Shown here piece after piece: positions 26,279-35,017 of a stretch of 63,947 bases of DNA. Source of the DNA: an uncultured Acidimicrobiaceae bacterium (lineage in GTDB: Bacteria; Actinomycetota; Acidimicrobiia; Spongiisociales; UBA5794); NCBI GenBank assembly GCA_947258985.1, contig CAMYKI010000025.1:1-63947 (forward strand), given 5' to 3'. The notes under the pieces are model-generated. The model saw only the letters and a list, made by a program, of their open reading frames with translations. It was not told the DNA's origin and searched no databases. The translations under genes were made by a program, and so were the position numbers. The first letter of the stretch is position 1. Each line of letters starts with the position of its first letter.

Positions 26279-27322
26279 ATGTTGCTCCTCACCGGGCGCG
26301 ATCTGCAGTACCGAGCAACACGGTTTGTCGTCGTCACTATCGGCGTCACCGTTGTCATGGCGCTCCTCTTTCTCATGACGGGTTTGATCGAGCAGTTCAA
26401 TCAGGAGCCCTTCGATGCCGTAGACGCGGTCGGTGCCAGTCACTGGGTTGTTCCCGAAGGCGTGTCCGGTCCTTTTACCGCTTCAGCAACTCTGAGCCCC
26501 GACACCGCGGCGGAAGTCGCAGGACCTGATGCTGCCCGGATCCTCGTGGCGCGGGGAAGTCTGAACTCATCCGGAGCCGACTCCGCGGAGGCGCTGGTGA
26601 TCGGGCATGAACCGGGACTGGGGGCGCCATCACCGACCGATGGGCGTGCCGCGACGGGTTCTGGAGAAATCGTCGTCGACCGCACCGCCGGTTTCGAACT
26701 CGGTGACGAGATCGCGCTTGGGGCGACACCGGTGACCGTGGTGGGGATTCACGACGACACGACGGTGCTGGCGGGACTTCCCGTCGTCTTTCTCGATCTC
26801 GGCGAAGCTCGCACCGCTCTATTCGAGGGACGTGAGGTAGTTACGGGCGTGGTGCTGGCAGGCACCCCGGATGTCCTCCCGGGCGGAACTGCCTTGCTGA
26901 CCGCCGACGAGGTCGCCGCCGATGCTCTGGGACCACTCGAGAACGCGGTGTCTTCAGTTGATCTCATCCGAGCTCTATTGTGGATGGTTGCCGCCATCAT
27001 CATCGGGGCTGTGGTGTATCTCTCCGCGCTCGAGCGCCAGCGCGACTTTGCTGTGCTCAAGGCCATGGGTGTCTCCAACCGCAACCTGGTTATGAGTATC
27101 GGACTCCAGGCGCTGGTCATCGCTCTCTCCGCCGTTGCGCTTGCCGCCGTGCTGCAAGCGCTGATTGAGCCGGTGTTCCCTCTGCAGGTCAGGGTTCCCG
27201 CGAAGGCGTATTGGCAGATACCCCTCGTTGCTGTGATCGTTGCGATCCTCGCCGGAATTGGTGGAATGCGCAGCGTCACTCGATCTGATCCTGCAGCTGC
27301 TTTTGCCGGGCCGGGAGCGTGA
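26279..27322 (+). CDS. FtsX-type ABC transporter permease
   Basis: 347 residues. The topology is one N-terminal transmembrane helix (about 17-38), a roughly 215-residue extracytoplasmic domain, then three C-terminal helices. This is the FtsX/MacB/DevC fold, including the cytoplasmic coupling segment E-R-Q-R-D-F-A-V-L-K-A-M-G-V between the second and third helix. It starts 1 bp after the patatin stop and ends 4 bp before the ATPase start, so the three are cotranscribed. I recall the same trio as Rv2563-Rv2564-Rv2565 in M. tuberculosis. The substrate is unknown; export of lipids or peptides is the usual role. Confidence 0.88.
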   Translation: MLLLTGRDLQYRATRFVVVTIGVTVVMALLFLMTGLIEQFNQEPFDAVDAVGASHWVVPEGVSGPFTASATLSPDTAAEVAGPDAARILVARGSLNSSGADSAEALVIGHEPGLGAPSPTDGRAATGSGEIVVDRTAGFELGDEIALGATPVTVVGIHDDTTVLAGLPVVFLDLGEARTALFEGREVVTGVVLAGTPDVLPGGTALLTADEVAADALGPLENAVSSVDLIRALLWMVAAIIIGAVVYLSALERQRDFAVLKAMGVSNRNLVMSIGLQALVIALSAVALAAVLQALIEPVFPLQVRVPAKAYWQIPLVAVIVAILAGIGGMRSVTRSDPAAAFAGPGA

Positions 27323-27326
27323 CGAG

Positions 27327-28271
27327 ATGCTGAACGTTGAGAACCTCGTCGTCGAGTTTGAGCATGAGGGTTATGCGGTGCGTCCTATCGACGGTCTCGG
27401 CTTCGTTGCCGAACCCGGCGAGTTGGTCGTGCTGCTGGGACCATCCGGCTCGGGCAAGACCACGCTGCTTTCGTGTCTCGGGGGCATCCTCACGCCAACC
27501 GCGGGAACGATCACTCTCGAAGACACGACGATCACCGAGCTGGAGAAGAGCGCACTCGACGAATACCGGCGCGGCCGGGTCGGGTTCGTTTTCCAGGCTT
27601 TCAATCTGGTGCCCTCGCTGAGCGCAGTTGAGAACATCGCCGTACCTCTCATGCTCGGCGGACACAGCCGGCGAGCCGCCTTTGATCGCGCCGACGAGCT
27701 GATCGGAGTCGTGGGGCTCGGCGACCGAGCTCACTATCGGCCGGGCCGCCTCTCGGGCGGCCAGCAACAAAGGGTCGCCCTGGCTCGCGGGTTGGCTCAT
27801 GACCCCGACCTCCTGCTCGCCGACGAACCGACCGCAAATCTCGACTACATCCAGGCCGAACAGGTGATTCGGCTGTTGCGAGAGCTCCGCAGCAGGGGCC
27901 GGATCATCGTGGTCTCTACCCATGACGACCGGCTGCTTCCAGTGGCGGACCGGATCGTCCAGATGGCGCCCGATGTGACGAGCGAGAGCGGCGGGCCTGT
28001 CGAGGTTCGATATACCGCAGGGGAGTCAATCTTTGAACAGGGCGACCGCAGTAACCATGTGTATGTGATCGATGACGGCGAAGTCGACATCGTGAGAGTT
28101 CTCGCCGACGGCACGGATGAACACATCCGGGTCATGGCATCTGGGGAGTACTTCGGTGAACTGGGCCCGATGCTCGGTTTCCCCCGGTCGGCCTCAGCCC
28201 GAGCCAGGACGGATCTGCAACTGACCGCCTACAACATCGTTGAGTTCCGCGAGAGGGTCCTCGGCCGATGA
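27327..28271 (+). CDS. ABC transporter ATPase with C-terminal cNMP-binding domain
   Basis: 314 residues. Residues 1-220 are a LolD/MacB-type ATPase: Walker A G-P-S-G-S-G-K-T (38-45), Q-loop F-Q-A-F-N, signature L-S-G-G-Q-Q-Q-R, Walker B L-L-L-A-D-E-P-T and H-loop S-T-H-D. Residues about 225-314 add a cyclic-nucleotide-binding domain (A-G-E-S-I-F-E-Q-G-D-R-S-N-H-V-Y-V-I, G-E-Y-F-G-E-L-G, R-S-A-S-A). Such an appended domain is uncommon and is known to me from Rv2564. It would let a cyclic nucleotide gate ATP hydrolysis or recruit the patatin encoded two genes upstream. Partner of the permease at 26279. Confidence 0.9.
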   Translation: MLNVENLVVEFEHEGYAVRPIDGLGFVAEPGELVVLLGPSGSGKTTLLSCLGGILTPTAGTITLEDTTITELEKSALDEYRRGRVGFVFQAFNLVPSLSAVENIAVPLMLGGHSRRAAFDRADELIGVVGLGDRAHYRPGRLSGGQQQRVALARGLAHDPDLLLADEPTANLDYIQAEQVIRLLRELRSRGRIIVVSTHDDRLLPVADRIVQMAPDVTSESGGPVEVRYTAGESIFEQGDRSNHVYVIDDGEVDIVRVLADGTDEHIRVMASGEYFGELGPMLGFPRSASARARTDLQLTAYNIVEFRERVLGR

Positions 28272-28291
28272 CATCGGCTTGGAGGTTCGAG

Positions 28292-28308
28292 CCTCTCCTG
28301 CGGAGAGG
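28292..28308. terminator. Bidirectional hairpin between convergent ABC and regX3 genes
   Basis: A perfect 7-bp stem CCTCTCC / GGAGAGG with loop TGC sits in the 80-bp gap between the convergent stops at 28271 and 28352. It has no T run. The flanking TTCGA motifs look like tRNA T-loops but do not form a tRNA. Confidence 0.5.
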
Positions 28309-28351
28309 GGAATCGAACTCCCGCCTATGGATCGAAGCCTCGGTGGGGGGG

Positions 28352-29020
28352 TCAGGCTTCGAACCGGTAACCGATGCCGCGTAGCGTGGCGATGCTGGGA
28401 GCACCTTCGACCTGTTCGAACCTGCGGCGGAGCCGCCGAACATGTTGATCGAGCGTCTTGGAATCTCCCCAGTCGATTCCCCATATCTGTTCGAGCAGTA
28501 GCTCACGTGTCACGATCCGTCCGTGCCGCTCCATCAGCATTTGCGCCAACTCGAACTCCTTGCGGGGGAGTTGGAACGTGGTTTCCCGGATGCGGATTTC
28601 ATATCGGCTCGGGTCGAGAGCAGTGTCGCCGACGACGAGCACCTCGTCGACCTCGCCGGTCGACATGCGCCGGGTGTTCGCTCGGATGCGCGCTACGAGT
28701 TCCCGTGACGAATAGGGCTTGGTCAAGTAGTCGTCTGCGCCAAGTTCGAGCGCCGCGACGATATCGGCCTCGGAACTCTTTGCAGAAACGATGATCACGG
28801 GCAGGTCGGAGTGGCGCCGTATCGTGCGGAGCACGTCGAGACCACTGATGTCGGGAAGCATCAAGTCGAGCAGGATTATGTCGAGGCGAGTCGTCTCGAA
28901 TGCGGCAAGCCCTTCACGTCCGGTGGGCGCCGTCTCCACGGTGAAGCCCTCCGGCTCCAGCGTGATCCGAAGGGCGTCCAGGTAGCTGGGCTCATCCTCG
29001 ACTATCAGGACTGTCAGCAT
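28352..29020 (-). CDS. regX3: OmpR/PhoB-family response regulator RegX3
   Basis: 222 residues. The receiver domain has the acidic pair E8-D9, the phosphoacceptor D52 in L-L-D-L-M-L-P and a K-P motif (Y-L-T-K-P-Y). The C-terminal winged helix carries L-P-R-K-E-F-E-L, L-D-Q-H-V-R-R-L-R-R-R and the terminal G-I-G-Y-R-F. It begins 1 bp after the kinase stop, so translation is coupled. It is divergent from pstSCAB-phoU, as expected for the phosphate-starvation system SenX3-RegX3. It probably binds the PHO-box-like repeat at 30198-30219 to activate pst under phosphate limitation. Confidence 0.93.
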   Translation of the reverse strand: MLTVLIVEDEPSYLDALRITLEPEGFTVETAPTGREGLAAFETTRLDIILLDLMLPDISGLDVLRTIRRHSDLPVIIVSAKSSEADIVAALELGADDYLTKPYSSRELVARIRANTRRMSTGEVDEVLVVGDTALDPSRYEIRIRETTFQLPRKEFELAQMLMERHGRIVTRELLLEQIWGIDWGDSKTLDQHVRRLRRRFEQVEGAPSIATLRGIGYRFEA

Positions 29021-29021
29021 C

Positions 29022-30185
29022 TCACGCCTCCACCGCCGGAAGCTCGATTCGGAAGGTGCTTCCCTCGCCGGGTACAGAGGCAACCGAGACGGCGCCCCGG
29101 TGGCTTTCAACGATGTGGCGAACGATGGCGAGGCCAAGCCCCGTGCCTCCTCGCTCCCGGCTTCGGCCCCTGTCCGCCCGGTAGAACCTCTCGAAAACCC
29201 GATTCAGGTGTCTGGCGGGGATTCCGATCCCGTGGTCTTCGACCTCGATCACCCCAAGGGGTCCCTCAGCATGCAGCCTCACCTCGATGGGCTCCGGGTC
29301 GGGGTCGGCCTTGGCTGCGGTGTAGGTGAGAGCGTTCTCTACGAGGTTGGCGATCGCTGAGACAAGCCGACGGCGCTCACCGAGCACAACCAGCGATTCG
29401 GTGGAGTGCTCGATGGGTATCTCGAGCGCCTCGGAAAACGTGCGAGTCTGCGCAAGGGCATCGGCTACCACATCAGCAAGATCCACGCTGGAGGCCTCGG
29501 GTGGGGCGCTCTCGATGATGGCGAGGTCGAGGATGTCCTCGACAAGGCGGTTGATGCGCACTGCCTCAGCCTCGATCTTGCCCGCAAGGTCCTTGGTGAC
29601 TTCCGGATCCTCGGTCGCCGCCAATGCCTCGGCCAGTAGGCGCATCGCCCCCAGCGGGGTCTTCAGCTCATGGCTGGCGTTGGCGATGAAATCGCTTCTC
29701 ATCGAATCGATCTGCGAAGAGGCGGTCAGGTCCTGAACGAATGCGGCCGTCCCGATGCGGTCGTCTCCGTCGAATAGAGGCAACGCCTGCAGGTGGATGG
29801 TGCGTTGCTCGGGCGTGTACAGCTCGATCTGCTGTTCGACCGGCTCGCCAGACCTGCCGGCCTCGGCGACGAGGTTCCTCAGCCGCAAGCCAACCACGGC
29901 TTGGTCGGCAGTCGCCGCCGTGTATTGCCGGGCCGCATCGCTTTCGAATGTCCGGTTGCCGGCGGCGTCGGCGATCACCATTCCGACCGGGGCGAGCCGC
30001 GCTGCCGCTGCAATCTGCGGATTCGCCGGATGGCGTGTCTCTTCGGCAACCGCAGAGGCGCGGTCGACCGACCACCTGCTTCGCCGGCGACTAGCCAGCA
30101 ATGCGATGAAAAGCCCGGCGATGACTGCAAGAAGTGCAAGCGTGAGGGCGTCCACTCGCTGGACTATAGGAGGAGACTCGGTCAT
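29022..30185 (-). CDS. senX3: Sensor histidine kinase SenX3
   Basis: 387 residues from the ATG at 30185, with AGG-rich sequence only inside the gene; the frame is open further upstream but that translation runs through the pst promoter region. One N-terminal transmembrane helix (about 14-32) is followed by a PAS-like domain (about 60-155; P-V-G-M-V-I-A-D-A-A-G-N-R-T-F), then DHp with H172 in A-S-H-E-L-K-T-P, and the HATPase boxes N-L-V-E-N-A-L, D-H-G-I-G-I and G-T-G-L-G-L. Single TM plus PAS without a large external sensor is the SenX3/PhoR layout; phosphate status is sensed through PstSCAB-PhoU, encoded divergently. Confidence 0.93.
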   Translation of the reverse strand: MTESPPIVQRVDALTLALLAVIAGLFIALLASRRRSRWSVDRASAVAEETRHPANPQIAAAARLAPVGMVIADAAGNRTFESDAARQYTAATADQAVVGLRLRNLVAEAGRSGEPVEQQIELYTPEQRTIHLQALPLFDGDDRIGTAAFVQDLTASSQIDSMRSDFIANASHELKTPLGAMRLLAEALAATEDPEVTKDLAGKIEAEAVRINRLVEDILDLAIIESAPPEASSVDLADVVADALAQTRTFSEALEIPIEHSTESLVVLGERRRLVSAIANLVENALTYTAAKADPDPEPIEVRLHAEGPLGVIEVEDHGIGIPARHLNRVFERFYRADRGRSRERGGTGLGLAIVRHIVESHRGAVSVASVPGEGSTFRIELPAVEA

Positions 30186-30197
30186 CGGACTCGAAGG

Positions 30198-30219
30198 ATT
30201 CACTTTCAGTTCACCTTGA
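30198..30219. promoter_or_regulatory. PHO-box-like pair of 11-nt direct repeats
   Basis: ATTCACTTTCA (30198-30208) is followed directly by GTTCACCTTGA (30209-30219). The two units share the TTCAC core at an 11-nt spacing, as in actinobacterial PHO boxes bound by PhoP/RegX3-type regulators. The site lies between senX3 (start 30185) and pstS (start 30310), so it can serve both directions. Confidence 0.7.
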
Positions 30220-30309
30220 CGGCGTATTGCCGTCAATTGCTCCTCGTAACTTGTGCACGACCAAACAATTCGGGACGCACCGTCCCCCTCCGGGAGAAGG
30301 AAACCAGAG

Positions 30310-31311
30310 ATGAGTACTTCGAAGCGATTGCACTTTGCGCTTGCCCTTGCGCTTGCCCTAGTCGTGGCTGCGTGTGGAGGCGGCGATGACGATGCAGGTA
30401 GCAGCGGCGGAGGCGGGTCGACGACCTTGACCATTTCCGGCTCCTCGACCGTTGAGCCGATTTCCGCTCGCGTGGGCGAGGCGTTCAATGCCGCCAACCC
30501 CGACGTTGGTGTCACCGTCGAGGGCCCTGGGACCGGTGACGGTTTCAAACGTTTCTGCGCCGGCGAGACAGAGGTCTCCGACGCCTCTCGCCCAATCAAG
30601 GATTCAGAGGCCGCAAGCTGTGCGGAAGCCGGCATCAACTATGTTGAGTTGAAGGTTGCGTTTGACGGTCTCACCGTCATGACTTCTCCGGAGAACACGG
30701 CGGTGGCGTGCCTCGACTTCGCCGATATGTATGCCCTCATCGGCCCCGAATCCGAAGGATTCAATAACTGGAACGATGCCAGCGCCCTTGGCGCGGAGCT
30801 CGGTGGAACCCATTCGCCGTATCCCGACGCTCCGCTCGTAATCACCGCACCCGGTGAGGAATCCGGAACGTATGACACATTTGTCGAGTTCGTGATCGAA
30901 GATGTCGCCGAGGAGCGCGGCCAGGATGCCGCGGCTCGCGCCGACTACCAGGCGTCGGCTAACGACAACGTCATCGTTGAGAACATCGCCGGCAACCCAA
31001 CCTCGCTCGGATGGGTGGGTTACGCCTTCTACGTGGAGAACGCGGACACGCTAAGGGCCATCGACATCGAGGGCGGTGAGGGATGTGTGACTCCGTCTGA
31101 TGCGAGCATTGCCGATGGCAGCTACCCGCTGGCTCGTGCCCTCTACATCTATGTCAACACCGATATGGCTGCCGAGAACCAGGCTCTGGCCGACTTCATC
31201 GACTACTACCTGTCAGATGAGGGTTTGGCATCTGTTGCCGCTGCCGGATACGTCGATCTTCCCGCAGCGGAGATCGAGGCAACCCGTACCGCCTGGGAGA
31301 GCAGTAGGTAG
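30310..31311 (+). CDS. pstS: Phosphate ABC transporter substrate-binding lipoprotein PstS
   Basis: 333 residues. The signal peptide ends in a lipobox V-A-A-C (Cys about residue 22) followed by a Gly/Asp/Ser linker. The domain starts T-I-S-G-S-S-T-V-E-P-I, the phosphate-binding loop of PstS, with later P-G-E-E-S-G-T-Y-D-T-F and N-P-T-S-L-G-W-V-G-Y-A-F motifs. It binds inorganic phosphate outside the membrane and delivers it to PstCA. GGAGAAGGAAACC precedes the ATG at 30310. It is separated from pstC by a strong hairpin that likely sets higher pstS expression. Confidence 0.95.
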   Translation: MSTSKRLHFALALALALVVAACGGGDDDAGSSGGGGSTTLTISGSSTVEPISARVGEAFNAANPDVGVTVEGPGTGDGFKRFCAGETEVSDASRPIKDSEAASCAEAGINYVELKVAFDGLTVMTSPENTAVACLDFADMYALIGPESEGFNNWNDASALGAELGGTHSPYPDAPLVITAPGEESGTYDTFVEFVIEDVAEERGQDAAARADYQASANDNVIVENIAGNPTSLGWVGYAFYVENADTLRAIDIEGGEGCVTPSDASIADGSYPLARALYIYVNTDMAAENQALADFIDYYLSDEGLASVAAAGYVDLPAAEIEATRTAWESSR

Positions 31312-31334
31312 AAGGGCTACACCTCAAGACACCT

Positions 31335-31368
31335 TGGCCGGGTTCGGGCTCCTCCCCGATCCCGGCCA
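31335..31368 (+). terminator. Intra-operon hairpin between pstS and pstC
   Basis: A perfect 8-bp stem TGGCCGGG / CCCGGCCA encloses an 18-nt loop in the 107-bp pstS-pstC gap. There is no T run, so partial termination or mRNA stabilisation upstream is more likely than full termination. This pattern is common after binding-protein genes. Confidence 0.6.
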
Positions 31369-31418
31369 GGGATTCTCACAAGAGACTGGTCGAGTCAAAA
31401 TGTATAGGATGATCCACC

Positions 31419-32336
31419 GTGACAACAGCTGCCCTTGACCTCAGCGGAGATCCGAAGAGGAAACGCCGAGAAAGGCGCGTCCGCATCCTGTTTCAGTCGG
31501 CCGCGGTGTTCTCCATTGTCGTAAGCGCGGCGATCGTATTTTCACTCATCGGCAGAGCGATCGGGTTCCTGCTCGAGATCGACCTGTCGCAACTCTGGGC
31601 GGACGGATGGTTCCCGAGGCGAGGTCGATTCGACTTGAGAACCATCGTCTGGCACACGCTGGTTGTGAGCGCCATTGCAATGGTCGTGGCGACGCCGCTC
31701 GGGTTGGGTGCTTCCGTATACCTGTCCGAGTACGCATCCCCGCGGGCGAGGCGAGTGCTCAAGCCGATACTCGAGGTTCTGGCCGGGATCCCTTCGGTCG
31801 TGCTCGGGTTCTTCGCTCTCAAGTTCATCACGCCCAACATTCTCACGACTTTCTTCCCCGGCACTCAACAGTCGAATCTGCTGGCAGCCGGTATCGGCGT
31901 CGGCATCTTGATCATTCCTCTGGTTGCGTCGGTTTCAGAGGATGCGATGCGGGCCGTTCCCATCGCCCTGCGTGAGGCTTCCTACGGTCTCGGTGCCCAG
32001 AAGTGGCGAACCAGCCTCAGCGTCGTCTTCCCGGCTGCCTTGTCGGGAATAGTGGCGTCATTGATTCTGGGACTTTCCCGTGCCATCGGCGAGACAATGG
32101 TGGTTGCGATCGCGGCCGGTGCTACCGGCGGATCTCTGTTGCAGGTCAATCCCCTGAATGGCGGTCAAACGATGACGGGGGCCATGGCCTCGCTTGCCAT
32201 TGGGTCAGATCAGGTTGTTGGTGAGGCGGGCACTTTCGACAGCCTGTTCTTTGTGGGCTTGTTGCTGTTCTTCATGACACTCGCCCTCAATATCTTCAGT
32301 GAGCGGTTCGTCAAGCGGTTCCGGCAGAGGTACTAG
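31419..32336 (+). CDS. pstC: Phosphate ABC transporter permease PstC
   Basis: 305 residues from a GTG start. There are six predicted membrane helices and the ABC permease coupling (EAA) loop E-A-S-Y-G-L-G-A-Q-K-W-R-T, with the family stretch L-E-V-L-A-G-I-P-S-V-V-L-G-F. The basic N-terminus (R-K-R-R-E-R-R) is cytoplasmic. It forms the phosphate channel with PstA, and pstA starts 2 bp after its stop. Confidence 0.95.
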   Translation: MTTAALDLSGDPKRKRRERRVRILFQSAAVFSIVVSAAIVFSLIGRAIGFLLEIDLSQLWADGWFPRRGRFDLRTIVWHTLVVSAIAMVVATPLGLGASVYLSEYASPRARRVLKPILEVLAGIPSVVLGFFALKFITPNILTTFFPGTQQSNLLAAGIGVGILIIPLVASVSEDAMRAVPIALREASYGLGAQKWRTSLSVVFPAALSGIVASLILGLSRAIGETMVVAIAAGATGGSLLQVNPLNGGQTMTGAMASLAIGSDQVVGEAGTFDSLFFVGLLLFFMTLALNIFSERFVKRFRQRY

Positions 32337-32338
32337 AG

Positions 32339-33283
32339 ATGGCAACCCGCTCCAAGATGCCCACAACATCCGACCTGGTCAAGGCCTCGATCAGTGGCAA
32401 GAAGACAGACTTCGTAGGCATCGCTGTTGCCTTCATCCTCCTATTGACGGTGTTTGTCTCGCTCGGGATCCTCATAACACTGCTGGCCGACATGTTGATC
32501 AAAGGATGGTCGGTCTTCGCCGATCGGGGATGGGATTTCATCTCGTCTCCGCTGTCGCCTGATCCAGAGAAGGCAGGATTGTCTCAGGCCATATTCGGCT
32601 CGCTGATTCTGATGGTTTTCGTCGTGATTGTTGCCTTCCCTCTGGGCGTCGGTGCCGCCATCTATCTCGAGGAGTACGCCAAAGACACCCGGATGACGCG
32701 GTTTATCGTGGCAAACATGCGCAACCTGGCGGGGGTGCCGTCGATTGTCTACGGCTTGCTGGGCTTTGCCGTGTTTGTTCAGCTTCTGTCCGGCATCACC
32801 AACGGACGAACTCTGATTAGCGGAGGTCTTACGCTTGCTGTGCTGGTGCTGCCGATCATGATGATCACCGCTTCGGAGGCGCTGCGGGCGGTTCCCGATG
32901 CGCTCCGTCAGGCGTCGTACGGGGTCGGCGCAACCAAGTGGGAGACCATCCGGCACCATGTATTGCCGGTGGCGACCCCGGCCATACTCACCGGATCCGT
33001 TCTAACCGTGGCACGAGCTTTCGGCGAATCGGCACCGCTTCTCCTTGCGGGAGCGGTCCTTTCGAACTTCTTCTCAGCTCCCGCCGGGACCGGAGTAGTG
33101 ACCCTCGTTACCGAAGGTGACTACACCGCGCTACCGATCGTTGTCTTCAACTGGGCCAGACAGCCTCAGAAGGAATTCGTCGCTATCACGGCTGCGGGCA
33201 TTGTCGTCCTGCTTGTGATCCTGTTGCTCGTCAATGGTGTCGCCATCTACCTGCGGGACCGCGCATCGCGGCGAGCGGCTTGA
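32339..33283 (+). CDS. pstA: Phosphate ABC transporter permease PstA
   Basis: 314 residues with six predicted membrane helices and the coupling loop [13 protein letters not shown]. The motif [14 protein letters not shown] is typical of PstA. The N-terminus is somewhat long (about 30 polar residues before the first helix). It is cotranscribed with pstC (2-bp gap) and pstB (19-bp gap). Confidence 0.95.
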   Translation: MATRSKMPTTSDLVKASISGKKTDFVGIAVAFILLLTVFVSLGILITLLADMLIKGWSVFADRGWDFISSPLSPDPEKAGLSQAIFGSLILMVFVVIVAFPLGVGAAIYLEEYAKDTRMTRFIVANMRNLAGVPSIVYGLLGFAVFVQLLSGITNGRTLISGGLTLAVLVLPIMMITASEALRAVPDALRQASYGVGATKWETIRHHVLPVATPAILTGSVLTVARAFGESAPLLLAGAVLSNFFSAPAGTGVVTLVTEGDYTALPIVVFNWARQPQKEFVAITAAGIVVLLVILLLVNGVAIYLRDRASRRAA

Positions 33284-33302
33284 AAGTGAGAGAGAGACTG
33301 AT

Positions 33303-34148
33303 ATGAAACCGATCGTTCCCCAAGCCGAGGCGGTGACCGAACCAGGTGCCGCGCCGCCGTCGACGGAGGCGGCAATGAACGTTTTCAGCGTCCATGACCT
33401 GAATGTTTACTACTCGGATTTCCACGCAGTGAGAGACGTCAGTGTCGACGTCAAAGAGCACGAGATCACCGCTTTCATTGGACCGTCCGGATGCGGCAAG
33501 TCAACAGTCCTGCGGTGCTTCAATCGCATGAACGATCTCATCGAGACAGCTCGGGTCGAGGGTGAGATCAAGTACCACGGGGTCGACCTCTACGGGGGTG
33601 AGGTTGACCCGGTGCAGGTTCGCCGCCACATCGGGATGGTGTTCCAGAAGCCGAATCCGTTCCCCAAGTCCATCTACGACAACGTCGCATTCGGGCCAAG
33701 GATTGCCGGTTTCAAGGGGAATCTCGACGAACTCGTCGAAAGCTCGCTTGAAAGGGCCGCATTGTGGGACGAGGTGAAAGACATCCTCGATCAGTCGGCA
33801 TTTGCGCTTTCGGGAGGCCAGCAGCAGCGCCTGTGCATCGCCAGGGCGATAGCGACAAGTCCTGACGTGCTCCTCATGGATGAACCTGCATCGGCGCTCG
33901 ACCCGATCGCAACGCTTCGCATCGAAGAACTGATGCACGAGCTGAAGGGCGAATACACGATCATCATCGTTACCCACAACATGCAGCAGGCGGCGCGGGT
34001 CAGTGACAGAACTGCGTTCTTCAACGTATCCTTGAATGAGCAGGGGCAACGGACTGGACAGCTCGTTGAGTTTGACGAGACAGGTCTGATATTTACCAAC
34101 CCGAAAGAGACAGCCACTGAGGACTATATAACCGGACGATTCGGCTAG
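33303..34148 (+). CDS. pstB: Phosphate ABC transporter ATPase PstB
   Basis: 281 residues. Walker [10 protein letters not shown], the PstB-specific [14 protein letters not shown], signature L-S-G-G-Q-Q-Q-R, Walker [14 protein letters not shown] and H-loop V-T-H-N-M are all intact. About 24 N-terminal residues (Pro/Ala/Glu) precede the conserved start; an internal ATG near residue 25 is an alternative, but AGAGAGAC before 33303 supports the longer form. It energises phosphate uptake at the membrane. Confidence 0.96.
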   Translation: MKPIVPQAEAVTEPGAAPPSTEAAMNVFSVHDLNVYYSDFHAVRDVSVDVKEHEITAFIGPSGCGKSTVLRCFNRMNDLIETARVEGEIKYHGVDLYGGEVDPVQVRRHIGMVFQKPNPFPKSIYDNVAFGPRIAGFKGNLDELVESSLERAALWDEVKDILDQSAFALSGGQQQRLCIARAIATSPDVLLMDEPASALDPIATLRIEELMHELKGEYTIIIVTHNMQQAARVSDRTAFFNVSLNEQGQRTGQLVEFDETGLIFTNPKETATEDYITGRFG

Positions 34149-34157
34149 GAGCGAACG

Positions 34158-34883
34158 ATGACCAGTCACGGCACAGAGCCTTCGAGTGCTGCCCCCCGTC
34201 ACCACGACGAATCCCGTCACCACTTCACCGAGATTCTCGAGGAAATCAAGGACGGCATGGTGGAGATGGGTTCGCTCGTTATCGACAATGCCCGTCGCGC
34301 CGGGGTGGCGATAGTAGAGAATCGGCTCGAATTGGTGCCCGAGATCATCGGGGCTGACGACGAGGTCAATCTACGGTACGCCCAGCTGGAGAGGCTCACC
34401 TTCGAGACGCTCGCCCGGCAACAGCCGGTGGCGAAGGATTTGCGGTTCCTCGTGTCTGCTACCCGAATCCTCTATGAACTGGAGCGATCTGGTGACCTGG
34501 TGGTCAATCTGGCCTATATCGTGGACCGGCTTCACGGCCTTCCCGAGTCGCCGCAACTCCGCAGTCTCCTTGATCGTTTGGTGGGTGCCAGCTGCGATGT
34601 TCTGGCATCAGGCATCACCGCCCTGAGCAACATGGACGAGGTTGCCGGCAGGCTTGTGGACGAAGAGGACGATGTCGTGGATGAGTTGGTCGGGGCGTTC
34701 TATGACGAGATCAGCCGGGAACGCAACGAGATCGGCCTGGAGGCTGGGATTGCCCTGAACAGGATGGGTCGGTTCCTGGAGAGGATCGCCGACCACGGTG
34801 TGAATATCGGTGAGAACACCACATACATCGTTACCGCCGAGTTCCCTGGGGATACTCATCTCGGGATACGCGACGAGGACTGA
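34158..34883 (+). CDS. phoU: Phosphate signalling protein PhoU
   Basis: 241 residues forming two helical PhoU repeats, each with the metal-binding D/E-rich pattern (D-D-E-V-N and E-E-D-D-V-V-D-E-L). The segment T-R-I-L-Y-E-L-E-R-S-G-D is characteristic. About 15 extra polar residues precede the domain. It links the Pst transporter to SenX3 and shuts off RegX3 when phosphate is plentiful. Last gene of the pst operon, 9 bp after pstB. Confidence 0.95.
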   Translation: MTSHGTEPSSAAPRHHDESRHHFTEILEEIKDGMVEMGSLVIDNARRAGVAIVENRLELVPEIIGADDEVNLRYAQLERLTFETLARQQPVAKDLRFLVSATRILYELERSGDLVVNLAYIVDRLHGLPESPQLRSLLDRLVGASCDVLASGITALSNMDEVAGRLVDEEDDVVDELVGAFYDEISRERNEIGLEAGIALNRMGRFLERIADHGVNIGENTTYIVTAEFPGDTHLGIRDED

Positions 34884-34892
34884 TCCCCCCGG

Positions 34893-34951
34893 TTGTTGCG
34901 CAACTGGCGGCGGAATACCGCCGTGGATATTCGCTGTGATCTACGCAAGAA
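34893..34951. repeat. Dispersed palindromic repeat, copy A
   Basis: A 59-bp element bounded by TTGTTGCGC and ACGCAAGAA with an internal CGGCGGAATACCGCCG palindrome. It aligns with the 51,226 element (shared AACTGGCG block and ends). It lies between phoU and the kinase/aminotransferase gene. Looks like a decayed REP- or MITE-like unit. Confidence 0.65.
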
Positions 34952-35017
34952 CGGATTGGGGCCGAGTGATGCGGTTCGGTCCGTTCGTCCGGTCGCCCGA
35001 CGGCTAACGTCGCCGGA

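Noticed and set aside
15268-27322. CBASS-type antiphage system (cyclase plus patatin plus caspase-like protease)
   Set aside because: The cyclase is class III, not a CD-NTase; the patatin is NTE-type with a CNB domain; the C25-like protein has a signal peptide; and the genes form separate units.
28285-28385. tRNA-like T-arm sequences (GTTCGA and its complement)
   Set aside because: No matching acceptor, D or anticodon arms within 75-95 nt on either strand; part of the region is the regX3 3' end.
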